Assembly (NCBI GenBank): GCA_964570895.1
Contig: CAZMZD010000001.1
Coordinates: 1 to 64,000 of the forward strand
Source of the DNA: RGIG1918 sp964570895
Lineage (GTDB): Bacteria; Cyanobacteriota; Vampirovibrionia; Gastranaerophilales; Gastranaerophilaceae
Length of the DNA: 64,000 nt
Direction: 5' to 3'
Position 1 is the first letter of the stretch. Each line of letters begins with the position of its first letter. The notes beneath the pieces are model-generated. The model had not been told where the DNA came from and did no database searches. It worked only from the letters and a program-made list of their open reading frames with translations. Positions 53,945 to 61,541 of the stretch are shown here, piece by piece. The translations under genes were made by a program, and so were the position numbers.

Positions 53945-55549
53945 TTGAAATATTCTAATTATTCAGTTCTTATAATAGGAGGCGGGGCGGCAGGTTTATT
54001 TCTTGCATATAAGCTCTCTTTCTCAAGCAATTTAAAAGACGGAATTTTGCTCGTAACAAAAGGCAAACTTGGTGAATCTAACACGAAATATGCTCAAGGT
54101 GGCATTGTTGGCGTTATGCCGGATAATAAAGAAGATTCGACAGAACTTCATATTAAAGAAACAATTTCATCGGGTTGTGGCTTGAATGACTTTGCAAGCG
54201 TAAGTTTTATTTCTGAACATTCATGCTCTGCAATTGAAGATTTAATCAGAGCCGGCGTTCGCTTTGATAGAGATGAAAACAATAATTTAATCTATACGCT
54301 CGAAGGCGCACATTCTGTTCCAAGAATTTTGCATGCAGCAGGTGACGCAACAGGTAGAATTATCGAAGAAGACCTTGTTAGCGCTGTTTTAAGGGCTAAA
54401 AAAGTTGATATTTATGAAAACGCTATGGCGGTTGAATTATTGCAAGATAAAACTCGCGATTGTAAGGGTGCCGTTATATATAGAGCTGATATTGACGACT
54501 ATGAAGCAATTTACGCAGGCGCTACCGTTCTTGCAACAGGCGGCGTTGGGCAGGTTTATAAATATACAACAAACCCTTCTCTTGCAACGGGCGACGGCTT
54601 GGTTCTTGCAAAAAATGCGGGTTGTGAAATTAAAGATATGGAATTTATCCAATTCCACCCAACTGCACTAAATGTTAAAAACGATGTCAAAATGCCTCTC
54701 GTGTCTGAATCTGTGCGTGGCGAAGGCGCAGTTATTGTTAACAGCAATGGTGAAGAATTTGTTTCAAGATACGACAAAAGAGGCTCGCTTGCCCCTCGAG
54801 ATGTTGTATCCGGAATTTTACATAAATACCTTAAAGAAAATTCCGATGAAGCGATTTATCTTGATATTTCAAGAATTGGACTCGAAAATTTCGAAAAAAG
54901 ATTTCCGACAATTACTTCTCTATGCAGAAAACATGATATAAATCTTGAAAGTTTGCTTATTCCTGTAACCCCTTCTGCTCACTATTGCATGGGCGGAATT
55001 AGGGCAAATGTTGCAGGGCAAACAGATGTAAATAATTTGTATGCAATTGGCGAAGTTGCATGCACAGGGCTTCATGGTGCAAACAGGCTTGCTTCAAACT
55101 CACTTTTAGAGTGTGTTGTGTGCGCAAGCGAGCTTGCAAGAAAAATCGATAAAAAAGAATTTTTGCCGGTTAAAAAAATTGACGATGAAATTAAAAAAAC
55201 ACTTTCTATCTACGACGAAACTCGCGAACTTCCCGAGTTTGATTGCGATGAAATAAGGCGCAGAATTAAAAACTTGATGTGGAAGTATGTAGGTATAGAA
55301 AGAGAAGAAAAAGGCTTGCTTCAAGCGCTTTTTGATATAAAAGAAATTGGAAGAATTTTGGGTTCTGACAAAAAATGCTTAAACAGAGAGCAGTATGAGC
55401 TTAAAAACTTGCTTCAAGTTGCGGAAATTATTACTCGCGCTGCTTTTGCAAGAAAGAAATCTGTTGGCGCACATAAAAGGATAGATTATATTGATTCAGA
55501 ACCATTTATCGCTGGAGAATATAAAGAAGATGAACTTTTTGTTAAATGA
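53945..55549 (+). CDS. nadB: L-aspartate oxidase
   Basis: NadB oxidises aspartate to iminoaspartate, the first step of de novo NAD synthesis. The FAD-binding opening VLIIGGGAAGLFLAYKL, the TKGKLGESNTKYAQGGI region and the active-site arginines (SAHYCMGGIRANVAG) are present. The frame starts at TTG 53945 after an AAGG site and a TTGATT-TAAAAT promoter. The length of 534 residues is normal. Its last 20 bases overlap nadC. nadA is not nearby. Confidence 0.94.
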   Translation: MKYSNYSVLIIGGGAAGLFLAYKLSFSSNLKDGILLVTKGKLGESNTKYAQGGIVGVMPDNKEDSTELHIKETISSGCGLNDFASVSFISEHSCSAIEDLIRAGVRFDRDENNNLIYTLEGAHSVPRILHAAGDATGRIIEEDLVSAVLRAKKVDIYENAMAVELLQDKTRDCKGAVIYRADIDDYEAIYAGATVLATGGVGQVYKYTTNPSLATGDGLVLAKNAGCEIKDMEFIQFHPTALNVKNDVKMPLVSESVRGEGAVIVNSNGEEFVSRYDKRGSLAPRDVVSGILHKYLKENSDEAIYLDISRIGLENFEKRFPTITSLCRKHDINLESLLIPVTPSAHYCMGGIRANVAGQTDVNNLYAIGEVACTGLHGANRLASNSLLECVVCASELARKIDKKEFLPVKKIDDEIKKTLSIYDETRELPEFDCDEIRRRIKNLMWKYVGIEREEKGLLQALFDIKEIGRILGSDKKCLNREQYELKNLLQVAEIITRAAFARKKSVGAHKRIDYIDSEPFIAGEYKEDELFVK

Positions 55550-56378
55550 TTTTTTGGTAAAAAAACATGTTGAGTTTGCCTTGCTTGAAGACATTGGCTA
55601 TGGCGACATTTCAACCGATTTTATTGCAGACGAAAATAAAATTTTAAACATTGAACTAAAAACAAGGGAAGACGGAATAATCTGCGGGCTTTCTGTTTTT
55701 AAAATGGTTTTTCAGGTGTTAAACCCTGAAGTTAAAGTTCAATTTTTCTTTAAAGATGGTGATAAAATCAAAGCAGGTGACGTTATTGCAAAAATTCAAG
55801 GCTCTCAAAGGTCAATTTTGACAGGCGAAAGGCTTGCGCTAAACTATATTCAAAAAATGTCCGGAATTTCGACATACACAAATCTTTTTGTTGAAAAAAT
55901 TAAGGATTATAAAGCAAAAATCGTCGACACCAGAAAAAATACGCCATGTTTTCGTATGTTTGAAAAATATGCAATAAAAATTGGCGGCGCCACTCTTCAC
56001 AGGTTTAATCTTTGCGATTGCGTTATGCTAAAAGATAATCACATTGCGGCTTGTGGTTCAATCACGGCTGCTGTTAAAAAAGTTCGTGTTAATATTTCAC
56101 ATGCTCATAAAATCGAAATTGAATGCGATACTAAAGAGCAAGTGAAAGAAGCGCTCGAAGCCGGTGCTGATATCATTATGCTTGATAATATGTCGCTTGA
56201 AGATATGCGCTATTGCGTGGAATTAATCAATGGGCGTGCGATTGTGGAGGCAAGTGGCGGTGTTACGCTTGATAGAATTGCAGACATTGCGGCATGTGGC
56301 GTTGATATTATATCGTCTGGCGCACTATGCAACAAAGCACAAACCTTAGATTTGGGCTTTGATTATATTGAATGCTAG
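55530..56378 (+). CDS. nadC: nicotinate-nucleotide pyrophosphorylase
   Basis: NadC decarboxylates quinolinate to nicotinate mononucleotide. The start is set at the ATG at 55530 inside the end of nadB (MNFLLNDFLVKKHVEFALLE), giving 282 residues; an earlier in-frame ATG would overlap nadB further. DTRKNTPCFRMFEKYAIKIGG contains the substrate-binding Arg and Lys, and IMLDNMSLEDM and IVEASGGV close the barrel. Overlap implies translational coupling with nadB. Confidence 0.94.
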   Translation: MNFLLNDFLVKKHVEFALLEDIGYGDISTDFIADENKILNIELKTREDGIICGLSVFKMVFQVLNPEVKVQFFFKDGDKIKAGDVIAKIQGSQRSILTGERLALNYIQKMSGISTYTNLFVEKIKDYKAKIVDTRKNTPCFRMFEKYAIKIGGATLHRFNLCDCVMLKDNHIAACGSITAAVKKVRVNISHAHKIEIECDTKEQVKEALEAGADIIMLDNMSLEDMRYCVELINGRAIVEASGGVTLDRIADIAACGVDIISSGALCNKAQTLDLGFDYIEC

Positions 56379-56404
56379 ACATTAAAAAATGTTTGTACTA
56401 TACT
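56376..56404 (+). promoter_or_regulatory. tRNA-Leu promoter
   Basis: TAGACA (56376-56381), a 17-base spacer, and TATACT (56399-56404). It overlaps the nadC stop codon. Confidence 0.6.
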
Positions 56405-56413
56405 CGTCTTGTA

Positions 56414-56429
56414 AAGAGCAATTGCTCTT
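56414..56429. repeat. perfect 16-bp palindrome before tRNA-Leu
   Basis: AAGAGCAATTGCTCTT lies just after the predicted transcription start and 17 bases before the tRNA. It could be a processing stem or an operator. Confidence 0.5.
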
Positions 56430-56446
56430 GATTGAAATTTAAATAC

Positions 56447-56535
56447 GCCCTGGTGGTGGAATCGGTAGACACGTTGGACTTAAAATCCAATTGGGGTCAA
56501 ACCCAGTGCCAGTTCAAGTCTGGCTCAGGGCACCA
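56447..56535 (+). tRNA. tRNA-Leu (anticodon TAA)
   Basis: An 89-base class II tRNA with a long variable arm. Acceptor GCCCTGG pairs with TCAGGGC, and the anticodon loop CTTAAAA gives TAA. CCA is encoded. A terminator follows. Confidence 0.96.
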
Positions 56536-56540
56536 TTAAA

Positions 56541-56564
56541 GAACCGCGAACAGCGGTTCTTTTT
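56541..56564 (+). terminator. terminator after tRNA-Leu
   Basis: 7-bp stem GAACCGC/GCGGTTC with a GAACA loop, followed by a run of five T. An AAA run before the stem makes it weakly usable for the opposite strand as well. Confidence 0.85.
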
Positions 56565-56606
56565 ATTTTCTTGTTTTGTAAATTAATCATTTTGCGCAAT
56601 TCGAAT

Positions 56607-57290
56607 TCATGATAAAAGCGCATATATAACAGGCGAGAGGGCAACTGTGAAAATCCCAACAATAATAAGCGCAATCGTGCTCATCACAATTTGTTTCGGT
56701 TCCCCTTTTTCGATGCATTTCGAGGTGCCTATAACATGACTTGCAGACCCTATTGCAATTCCTATTGCGACATTATTTTTAACGTGTACTAGCTCTAAAA
56801 TTTTATGCCCAAAAATTGCGCCAAAAATTCCCGTTAAAACGACAACACATGTTGTGAGCTCAGGAATAGCATGTAATTGCTTTGCGCACTCAATTGCCAT
56901 AGGTGCTGTTATTGATTTTGGTAAAATTGATAAAATAATTTTTTGGTCGCTTTTGCAAAGTTCCCCGATAAAATATGTGCTCAAAAGCGCAATTACGCTG
57001 GCAATCGCGAATGCAGAATAAATTACCCTTTTGTTTTTTATAAGCATGTTGATATTTTTATAAAGCGGAAAACCTAGTGAAATTGTGGCAGGAATAAGCA
57101 AAAATGTTAAAAAATCAGCCCCTTCCCTGTATGTTTCAAATTCTATGTTAAATAATTCTAAAAATAAAATTATAATCACACCGGTAATTAAAATCGGCGA
57201 AATTTCTTTTATGTATGGAATTTTGTTTGTTTTTTGTGCAATTTTATAAACCGCAATTGTTGCAAAAAACACAATTATTGAGTTAATCAT
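56607..57290 (-). CDS. lrgB: LrgB-family membrane protein
   Basis: The protein of 227 residues has six to seven hydrophobic segments and the LrgB pattern: LLIPATISLGFPLY, PKSITAPMAIECAKQL and GSASHVIGTSKC. With LrgA it forms a holin-like or small-molecule (pyruvate/glycolate-type) transport pair that affects autolysis in Gram-positives. It overlaps the lrgA 3' end by 8 bases. Which activity applies here is unknown. Confidence 0.9.
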   Translation of the reverse strand: MINSIIVFFATIAVYKIAQKTNKIPYIKEISPILITGVIIILFLELFNIEFETYREGADFLTFLLIPATISLGFPLYKNINMLIKNKRVIYSAFAIASVIALLSTYFIGELCKSDQKIILSILPKSITAPMAIECAKQLHAIPELTTCVVVLTGIFGAIFGHKILELVHVKNNVAIGIAIGSASHVIGTSKCIEKGEPKQIVMSTIALIIVGIFTVALSPVIYALLS

Positions 57291-57675
57291 TTTTTGCTTT
57301 CCTTATTTTGTGCAGTCTTAAAAATTTTAAACCATGTTCAACAAACAGCCCGACTGTGATAATAAGAATTGTTGTCGAAAGGAAAATCACAAGAAAAATA
57401 ACGAGTAAATTTTTGGCAAGCAGCGCTTTGTATCCCATAAGCCCAACGATAAACGGAACAAAAAGAACGCCCATGTTTTTAAGCAAGCAATTTGCGCAAA
57501 TATCCACCCATTTTTCTTTAATCATCCCGATTTGTAGACATGTTGCAAATATAATAAGCCCCAAAATTGCAGGCGGAAATTTTAAATGCACATATTTAAC
57601 AATCAAATAGCTTGCACCATATATTGCAATTATTATTAAAAAGCCTAAAATAAATTTTAAAACATTTTTCAGCAC
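57283..57675 (-). CDS. lrgA: LrgA/CidA-family membrane protein
   Basis: The start is set at GTG 57675 because AAGGAG lies seven bases upstream; a longer frame to 57708 would include that site. The resulting 130-residue protein has four hydrophobic segments and the family stretch FPPAILGLIIFATCLQIG. CidA/LrgA proteins are holin-like. It is the first gene of the lrgA-lrgB pair. A pair in a Gram-negative of this type more likely has a transport role. Confidence 0.88.
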   Translation of the reverse strand: MLKNVLKFILGFLIIIAIYGASYLIVKYVHLKFPPAILGLIIFATCLQIGMIKEKWVDICANCLLKNMGVLFVPFIVGLMGYKALLAKNLLVIFLVIFLSTTILIITVGLFVEHGLKFLRLHKIRKAKND

Positions 57676-57709
57676 CGCTATTCTCCTTGGGCTTATATAT
57701 GGTAACACA

Positions 57710-57741
57710 AAAAGAGCGCTCTTTTAAGCGATAACATCGCT
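57710..57741. repeat. two palindromes upstream of lrgA
   Basis: AAAAGAGCGCTCTTTT (57710-57725) is a perfect 16-bp palindrome, followed directly by the hairpin AGCGAT-AAC-ATCGCT (57727-57741). They lie between the lrgA start and the terminator of the next gene, where operators or a bidirectional terminator could sit. Confidence 0.5.
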
Positions 57742-57788
57742 GTGCGCCCGTAACAATAATATCGCTGAGTACTTATTAACAATAACAA

Positions 57789-57822
57789 AAACCGCCTTGT
57801 TTTTATTTAAACTCGGCGGTTT
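57789..57822 (-). terminator. terminator of the 520-aa ROK-like gene
   Basis: On the minus strand, AAACCGCC and GGCGGTTT pair across an 18-base loop and lead into TTTTTG. It lies 29 bases past the stop at 57851. An AGGCATATGCCT palindrome (57827-57838) is adjacent. Confidence 0.75.
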
Positions 57823-57850
57823 ATTTAGGCATATGCCTTTAATTTGTGGA

Positions 57851-59413
57851 TTAGTATTGTTTTAATTCGTTGAGCGGAATGCTAAACCAGCTTCCTCTGT
57901 TTGGAACAAATTGCAACCTGTTATCAAGCAGAACTTCGCCTGCGTATGTATTATTCGGGAAGTTGATTCCAGGGTCGCAAATCACTTCAAAACCATATAA
58001 TTCCATAAGTCTTCTTGTTGAAGGCAAGTCGACATGTTTTTCGTCAGTGTTTGTGTCGATTTTTTGCATAATAAGTTCCGGCAAATCTTTAACGCCAAAT
58101 TCATCTTGATGTTCTTGAATGTGTTTGTTTAAACCTTGAGCAAACGGGCCAACAAGAATTACTTTGTTAATACAATCGTTGATTTTGTTGATTGAGATAA
58201 GTGAAACCGCGCTTGCGTATTCGTTAATTGTTTCAATTCTTGCATTTTTTATTTTTTCAGGTGATGCAACATCAGGGTTAAGAGTGAATGTTAACTTGCT
58301 TGGGTCATCTGATTTAACTTCTTTGAAATATTTGCAATCTCTGATTTTATCAATCAGTGCTTGATCTTTTGTGTCTGGGTCGTTATTTAAGTGCATTTTG
58401 TTGTCGCAAACAATTCTTGCGTCACCAACTTTTTGAGTTAAATCAATCAAATTATCAAGTTCTTCTTTGCTTACGTCTAATTTGAGTGCTTCAAAGTAGT
58501 ATTTGATGTGAGATTTAACGCTTACCCCTTGTCTGCCTAGTTTTCCAAGAACCGGAATGAGCTCTTTTAATTCTCTGGTGTCGCTACCTGTTAATTCGCG
58601 CAATTTTTCGATTGGTTTGTCGCCATTTAAAATTTCGTTAACCTTTTTGAACATTTGGTCGTATAAGGCGATATTTCCTGAAAGATAGCTGCTGCTTTCA
58701 GATGTTTCAATTTCAACAATCGGGTCTTCCGGTTTGCCTTTAACTTTAATATCAACACTACCAAAGCCGCCACCTGTCATAACGCCCATGATGTAGTCGC
58801 CATGATTGAGTTGTTTTTTATCAGCTAAAATTTTAGATAGCGCAAGCCCTGTGCCGCCAAGGTCTTTTGTGACTATCATTTCAAATCTGTCGTCGTTTAT
58901 ATCAAGCCCTTCTCTTCTTCTTCCGTTAGGATCTTTTAATTCTTCTTCGTATGTGTGGAAGTCAATGTTTGTGAGAGATTCACCATCTGTGTTTTTTAAG
59001 TTTGGAATGAAGGCAACTTTATCATCTTTGTGGTTTGTGTATGTTGTTCCTGGAACAAACACTGCGACGCCCGATAATTTTTTGTCGTTTTCTTGATATC
59101 TTGGAATTTCTGAAAATTTAGGAACGCCGTTTTCTCCTGCATTTTTTACTACATATTTGTGCGCAGCAAGAATTACGTCATCGATTTTTGAAATAAAATC
59201 TTGTTGCCCGCCATCTAATTTTCCTGTTTCAGGGTCAATAGTTTTTTTGAAACCTTCTGTTGAGTTATTTAAATATCCGTTTGTTTGATACAATGTACGG
59301 CCGTCATCAGATTTTACGGTGCATTTCATTGTGCCTTTTGGGTTACTAGCACCGATGTCTATTAAAATCTTATGCCCGAATGGCACGCTCGTACCAATAT
59401 TGCCAACCTTCAT
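57851..59413 (-). CDS. ROK/ASKHA-like ATPase-fold protein with N-terminal tag (520 aa)
   Basis: I do not recognise an exact family. After a short leader MKVGNIGTSVPFGHK, ILIDIGASNPKGT resembles the phosphate-1 motif of actin-like sugar kinases. AVFVPGTTY, an INDDRFEMIVTKDLGGTG stretch and YIMGVMTGGGFGSVDI (phosphate-2-like) occur in ROK order. The zinc CxCG motif of ROK kinases is absent and 200 extra residues are present. It could be a divergent sugar kinase or regulator. An AAAGGAAG site precedes the ATG. It stands alone with its own terminator. Confidence 0.6.
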   Translation of the reverse strand: MKVGNIGTSVPFGHKILIDIGASNPKGTMKCTVKSDDGRTLYQTNGYLNNSTEGFKKTIDPETGKLDGGQQDFISKIDDVILAAHKYVVKNAGENGVPKFSEIPRYQENDKKLSGVAVFVPGTTYTNHKDDKVAFIPNLKNTDGESLTNIDFHTYEEELKDPNGRRREGLDINDDRFEMIVTKDLGGTGLALSKILADKKQLNHGDYIMGVMTGGGFGSVDIKVKGKPEDPIVEIETSESSSYLSGNIALYDQMFKKVNEILNGDKPIEKLRELTGSDTRELKELIPVLGKLGRQGVSVKSHIKYYFEALKLDVSKEELDNLIDLTQKVGDARIVCDNKMHLNNDPDTKDQALIDKIRDCKYFKEVKSDDPSKLTFTLNPDVASPEKIKNARIETINEYASAVSLISINKINDCINKVILVGPFAQGLNKHIQEHQDEFGVKDLPELIMQKIDTNTDEKHVDLPSTRRLMELYGFEVICDPGINFPNNTYAGEVLLDNRLQFVPNRGSWFSIPLNELKQY

Positions 59414-59523
59414 ATTCTTCCTTTCATAGTAAAATCTTTACTTATTAATAACGTATGAAGATTTTTTTTTGCTATTTTTCGTGCAAATCTTTAATAATTC
59501 TTAACAAAATTGCATTAAAAAAA

Positions 59524-59548
59524 GCCGACAAGCTTTAACTTTGCCGGC
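59524..59548 (-). terminator. terminator of the 330-aa coiled-coil gene
   Basis: On the minus strand, an 8-bp stem GCCGGCAA/TTGTCGGC (one G-T pair) leads into seven T. It lies 43 bases past the stop at 59591. Confidence 0.75.
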
Positions 59549-59590
59549 AGAAAAATTGGGTTGGAGTTAAGGAAGAAAAATGTCTGTTTA

Positions 59591-60583
59591 TTAACCGAAT
59601 GTTTTAAATGTGTTTTCAACGTTCTTTTGGAGGTAAGTCTTAACGGCATCCATTTCGGTTTCTAGAGCACTTCTTTCAGTGTCTAATTGTTTTAATTTTA
59701 ATTCTAATCTTTTATCTTGGTTTTGAATAACTTCTGTTTTGCTGTTCAAAACATTGACTTCTTGGTCATATTGAGCTTTCTTAAATTCATAGTCAGACAT
59801 TGCTTCTTCATAAGCTTCTTCGTCTGTACCATATTCATAAGAAAGGTTGATTATGCCACCGTTTTCAAGTCCGATAGTTTTAGCGCCATCTTCTTCGAGT
59901 TCAACGCTCGTATATCTTCCATTGCTATTTGGTGTCATGGTTGCTTTAACTTCTTTGGTTGTAGGTGTGCTGTTTGTTTCTACTTGATAATATTGAGGCA
60001 CATATTCTTTCCCGTTAGCTTTTGCTTCTTCCATTGCTTTAAATTCGCTGCTGTGAATATAAATACCTGTGCTTGAAAGTGTGCCGTCAGAGGATTTTTC
60101 TTGAGCAAAATACCAATCACCACTTACGTCATTTTTTTTATCTGCGATTACACTTGGAACGCTGCTTTTATCTTGTTTTGATAGCGAATAAGTTTTTGAT
60201 GTGTTGTTATATAATGTAGTCAATTTATTGTTGCTAAGTGAATAATCACTCACGCTCCCTAAGTTATATTGCCCTGCATAATCTTCTAAAGTGTTGTATT
60301 TTATCTTTACAAGCACTTTGCTCGAATCGTTTTTATCGATGTTTGCAATGTTTGTTATGCTATATTTTTCGCCGTTTGCATCTTTAAATGTGTATAAATT
60401 TTTATTGTAAGAAGTTTTTGAAGGAACGGTAGGCACTTCCATATTTGCAAGTTTGTTGTAAATATTAGCACTTTCGTTTGCAAGCGAAGTTCTTTGTTGG
60501 TTAACCTGCTGTCCTTGATATTCTGTGTTAGATTTTCTTGCGGTCAAGGTTAAAAATCTTGCCTGTGATGCTGCCATACCCAT
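59591..60583 (-). CDS. coiled-coil surface or export-type protein (330 aa)
   Basis: The start is set at 60583 (MGMAASQARFLTLTARKSNT), which follows AAGGAG. Both ends are helical: about 1-50 (QGQQVNQQRTSLANESANIYNKL) and about 265-330 (KAQYDQEVNVLNSKTEVIQ...). The middle is a Ser/Thr/Asn/Tyr-rich beta region. Helical termini around a variable centre recall flagellar-type axial proteins, but no flagellin or hook signature is present. No signal peptide is visible, which would fit type III-like export. I do not assign a function. The opening QAR-LTLTARK-type motif looks lineage-characteristic. Confidence 0.6.
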   Translation of the reverse strand: MGMAASQARFLTLTARKSNTEYQGQQVNQQRTSLANESANIYNKLANMEVPTVPSKTSYNKNLYTFKDANGEKYSITNIANIDKNDSSKVLVKIKYNTLEDYAGQYNLGSVSDYSLSNNKLTTLYNNTSKTYSLSKQDKSSVPSVIADKKNDVSGDWYFAQEKSSDGTLSSTGIYIHSSEFKAMEEAKANGKEYVPQYYQVETNSTPTTKEVKATMTPNSNGRYTSVELEEDGAKTIGLENGGIINLSYEYGTDEEAYEEAMSDYEFKKAQYDQEVNVLNSKTEVIQNQDKRLELKLKQLDTERSALETEMDAVKTYLQKNVENTFKTFG

Positions 60584-60722
60584 TTTTCTTTTCTCCTTGT
60601 TTGTATTATGTATATCGGCAGTCTTCAAATAAACTTTAGGATTTTAATTCATATATTTACATTTCTTAACATCCGAGCGCAGAAAATTTTTAGCAAAATT
60701 TGTTTTTTGCAAAAATTTTCAA

Positions 60723-60935
60723 GCGAGCCTTAAGTGTGCTAGCTCGTGGTGGCAATGCGTTGAGCATTGGCAGACAGAGCGTAGCCGTTCTCCGCAAGTA
60801 GCAAGGAGCAAGCGGCGAACACGAAACCGTACCCCACAAGCGAAGCTAACTATATCCGTCATGCTGAACAGCTAACGCATACAGGCTAAATCTCCTCGCG
60901 CCGCTGCGTCGTTTCGCTTTGCATCCTTTCAGCAT
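60723..60935. repeat. GC-rich repeat-like intergenic stretch
   Basis: This part of a roughly 690-base gene-free stretch (60584-61277) is clearly richer in G and C than its surroundings and holds no open gene. It contains CGAGC/GCTCG arms (60724-60746), GTGG heading CAATGC/GCATTG (60753-60769), and ATGCTGAA/TTCAGCAT arms 59 bases apart (60861-60868 and 60928-60935). The latter resemble widespread 'GTCATGCTGAA' repeats. It may be a nested set of REP-type elements or a structured RNA. Confidence 0.5.
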
Positions 60936-60984
60936 CTTACCAATTCATGAAAATCGATATTGTCTGTTGTGCCTCAAAATTTAC

Positions 60985-61011
60985 AAGACCCTGAAACAAG
61001 TTCATGGTGAC
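60985..61011. repeat. intergenic repeat (CCTGAAACAAGTTCA type)
   Basis: CCCTGAAACAAGTTCATGG is an imperfect palindrome of the form of the common repeat in which AACAAGTT is the loop region. One mismatch breaks the stem, which suggests decay. Confidence 0.5.
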
Positions 61012-61021
61012 AAATTAGCCC

Positions 61022-61045
61022 GTAGGTTGGGCATACTTGCCCAAC
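61022..61045 (+). repeat. REP-like element
   Basis: GTAG at 61022-61025 is followed by GTTGGGCA-TACT-TGCCCAAC (61026-61045), an 8-bp perfect stem. The head tetranucleotide matches the other REP-like elements. Confidence 0.7.
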
Positions 61046-61124
61046 ATCATAAAGCATAAGCACGTAGCTGTAGGATGTGTTTATGCGCACCTCATCACTG
61101 CCCGACGATACAATTTCTTGGCCC

Positions 61125-61145
61125 GTAGGTCAGGCACAGCCTGAC
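61125..61145 (+). repeat. REP-like element
   Basis: GTAG at 61125-61128 is followed by GTCAGGC-ACA-GCCTGAC (61129-61145), the same head and stem as the element at 4721-4741 in opposite orientation. Confidence 0.7.
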
Positions 61146-61277
61146 AAAATCTATAAACCGCCATATTGACTTATTTTATTATTTTGCAACCTTCGCAACA
61201 AAACACTTGAAATAAAATCTTGATGTAATAATATAATATAGTCCTTCGGGATATTGAAAATTTTATCTTAAAATTAT

Positions 61278-61351
61278 CGGGATGTAGCGCAGCTTGGTAG
61301 CGCACCTCGCTTGGGACGAGGGGGTCGCACGTTCAAATCGTGTCATCCCGA
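61278..61351 (+). tRNA. tRNA-Pro (anticodon TGG)
   Basis: 74 bases: acceptor CGGGATG pairs with CATCCCG, and the anticodon loop CTTGGGA gives TGG. The discriminator is A and no CCA is encoded. Confidence 0.95.
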
Positions 61352-61384
61352 TTTTTTATTTTTATGTTATAATTTTAATGTTAT

Positions 61385-61458
61385 CGGGATGTAGCGCAGT
61401 TTGGTAGCGCACCGTGTTCGGGACGCGGGGGTCGCAAGTTCAAATCTTGTCATCCCGA
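61385..61458 (+). tRNA. tRNA-Pro (anticodon CGG)
   Basis: Near-copy of the preceding tRNA, 33 bases away. The anticodon stem is changed and the loop TTCGGGA gives CGG. CCA is not encoded. It looks like a tandem duplicate that switched anticodon. Confidence 0.94.
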
Positions 61459-61491
61459 TTTTGATTTTGTATGAGTTTTATTTAATTAAAA

Positions 61492-61524
61492 AACAAGGGG
61501 TAAGCACAATGCCGACCCCTCGTT
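61492..61524 (-). terminator. trxA terminator
   Basis: On the minus strand, AACGAGGGGT and ACCCCTTGTT pair over 10 bp and lead into a T-run. It lies 18 bases past the trxA stop and also separates it from the tRNA-Pro pair. Confidence 0.8.
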
Positions 61525-61541
61525 TTGATAAAATCAATTAT

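Noticed and set aside
59591..60583. A third flagellin
   Set aside because: Neither terminal helix matches the flagellin D0/D1 consensus.
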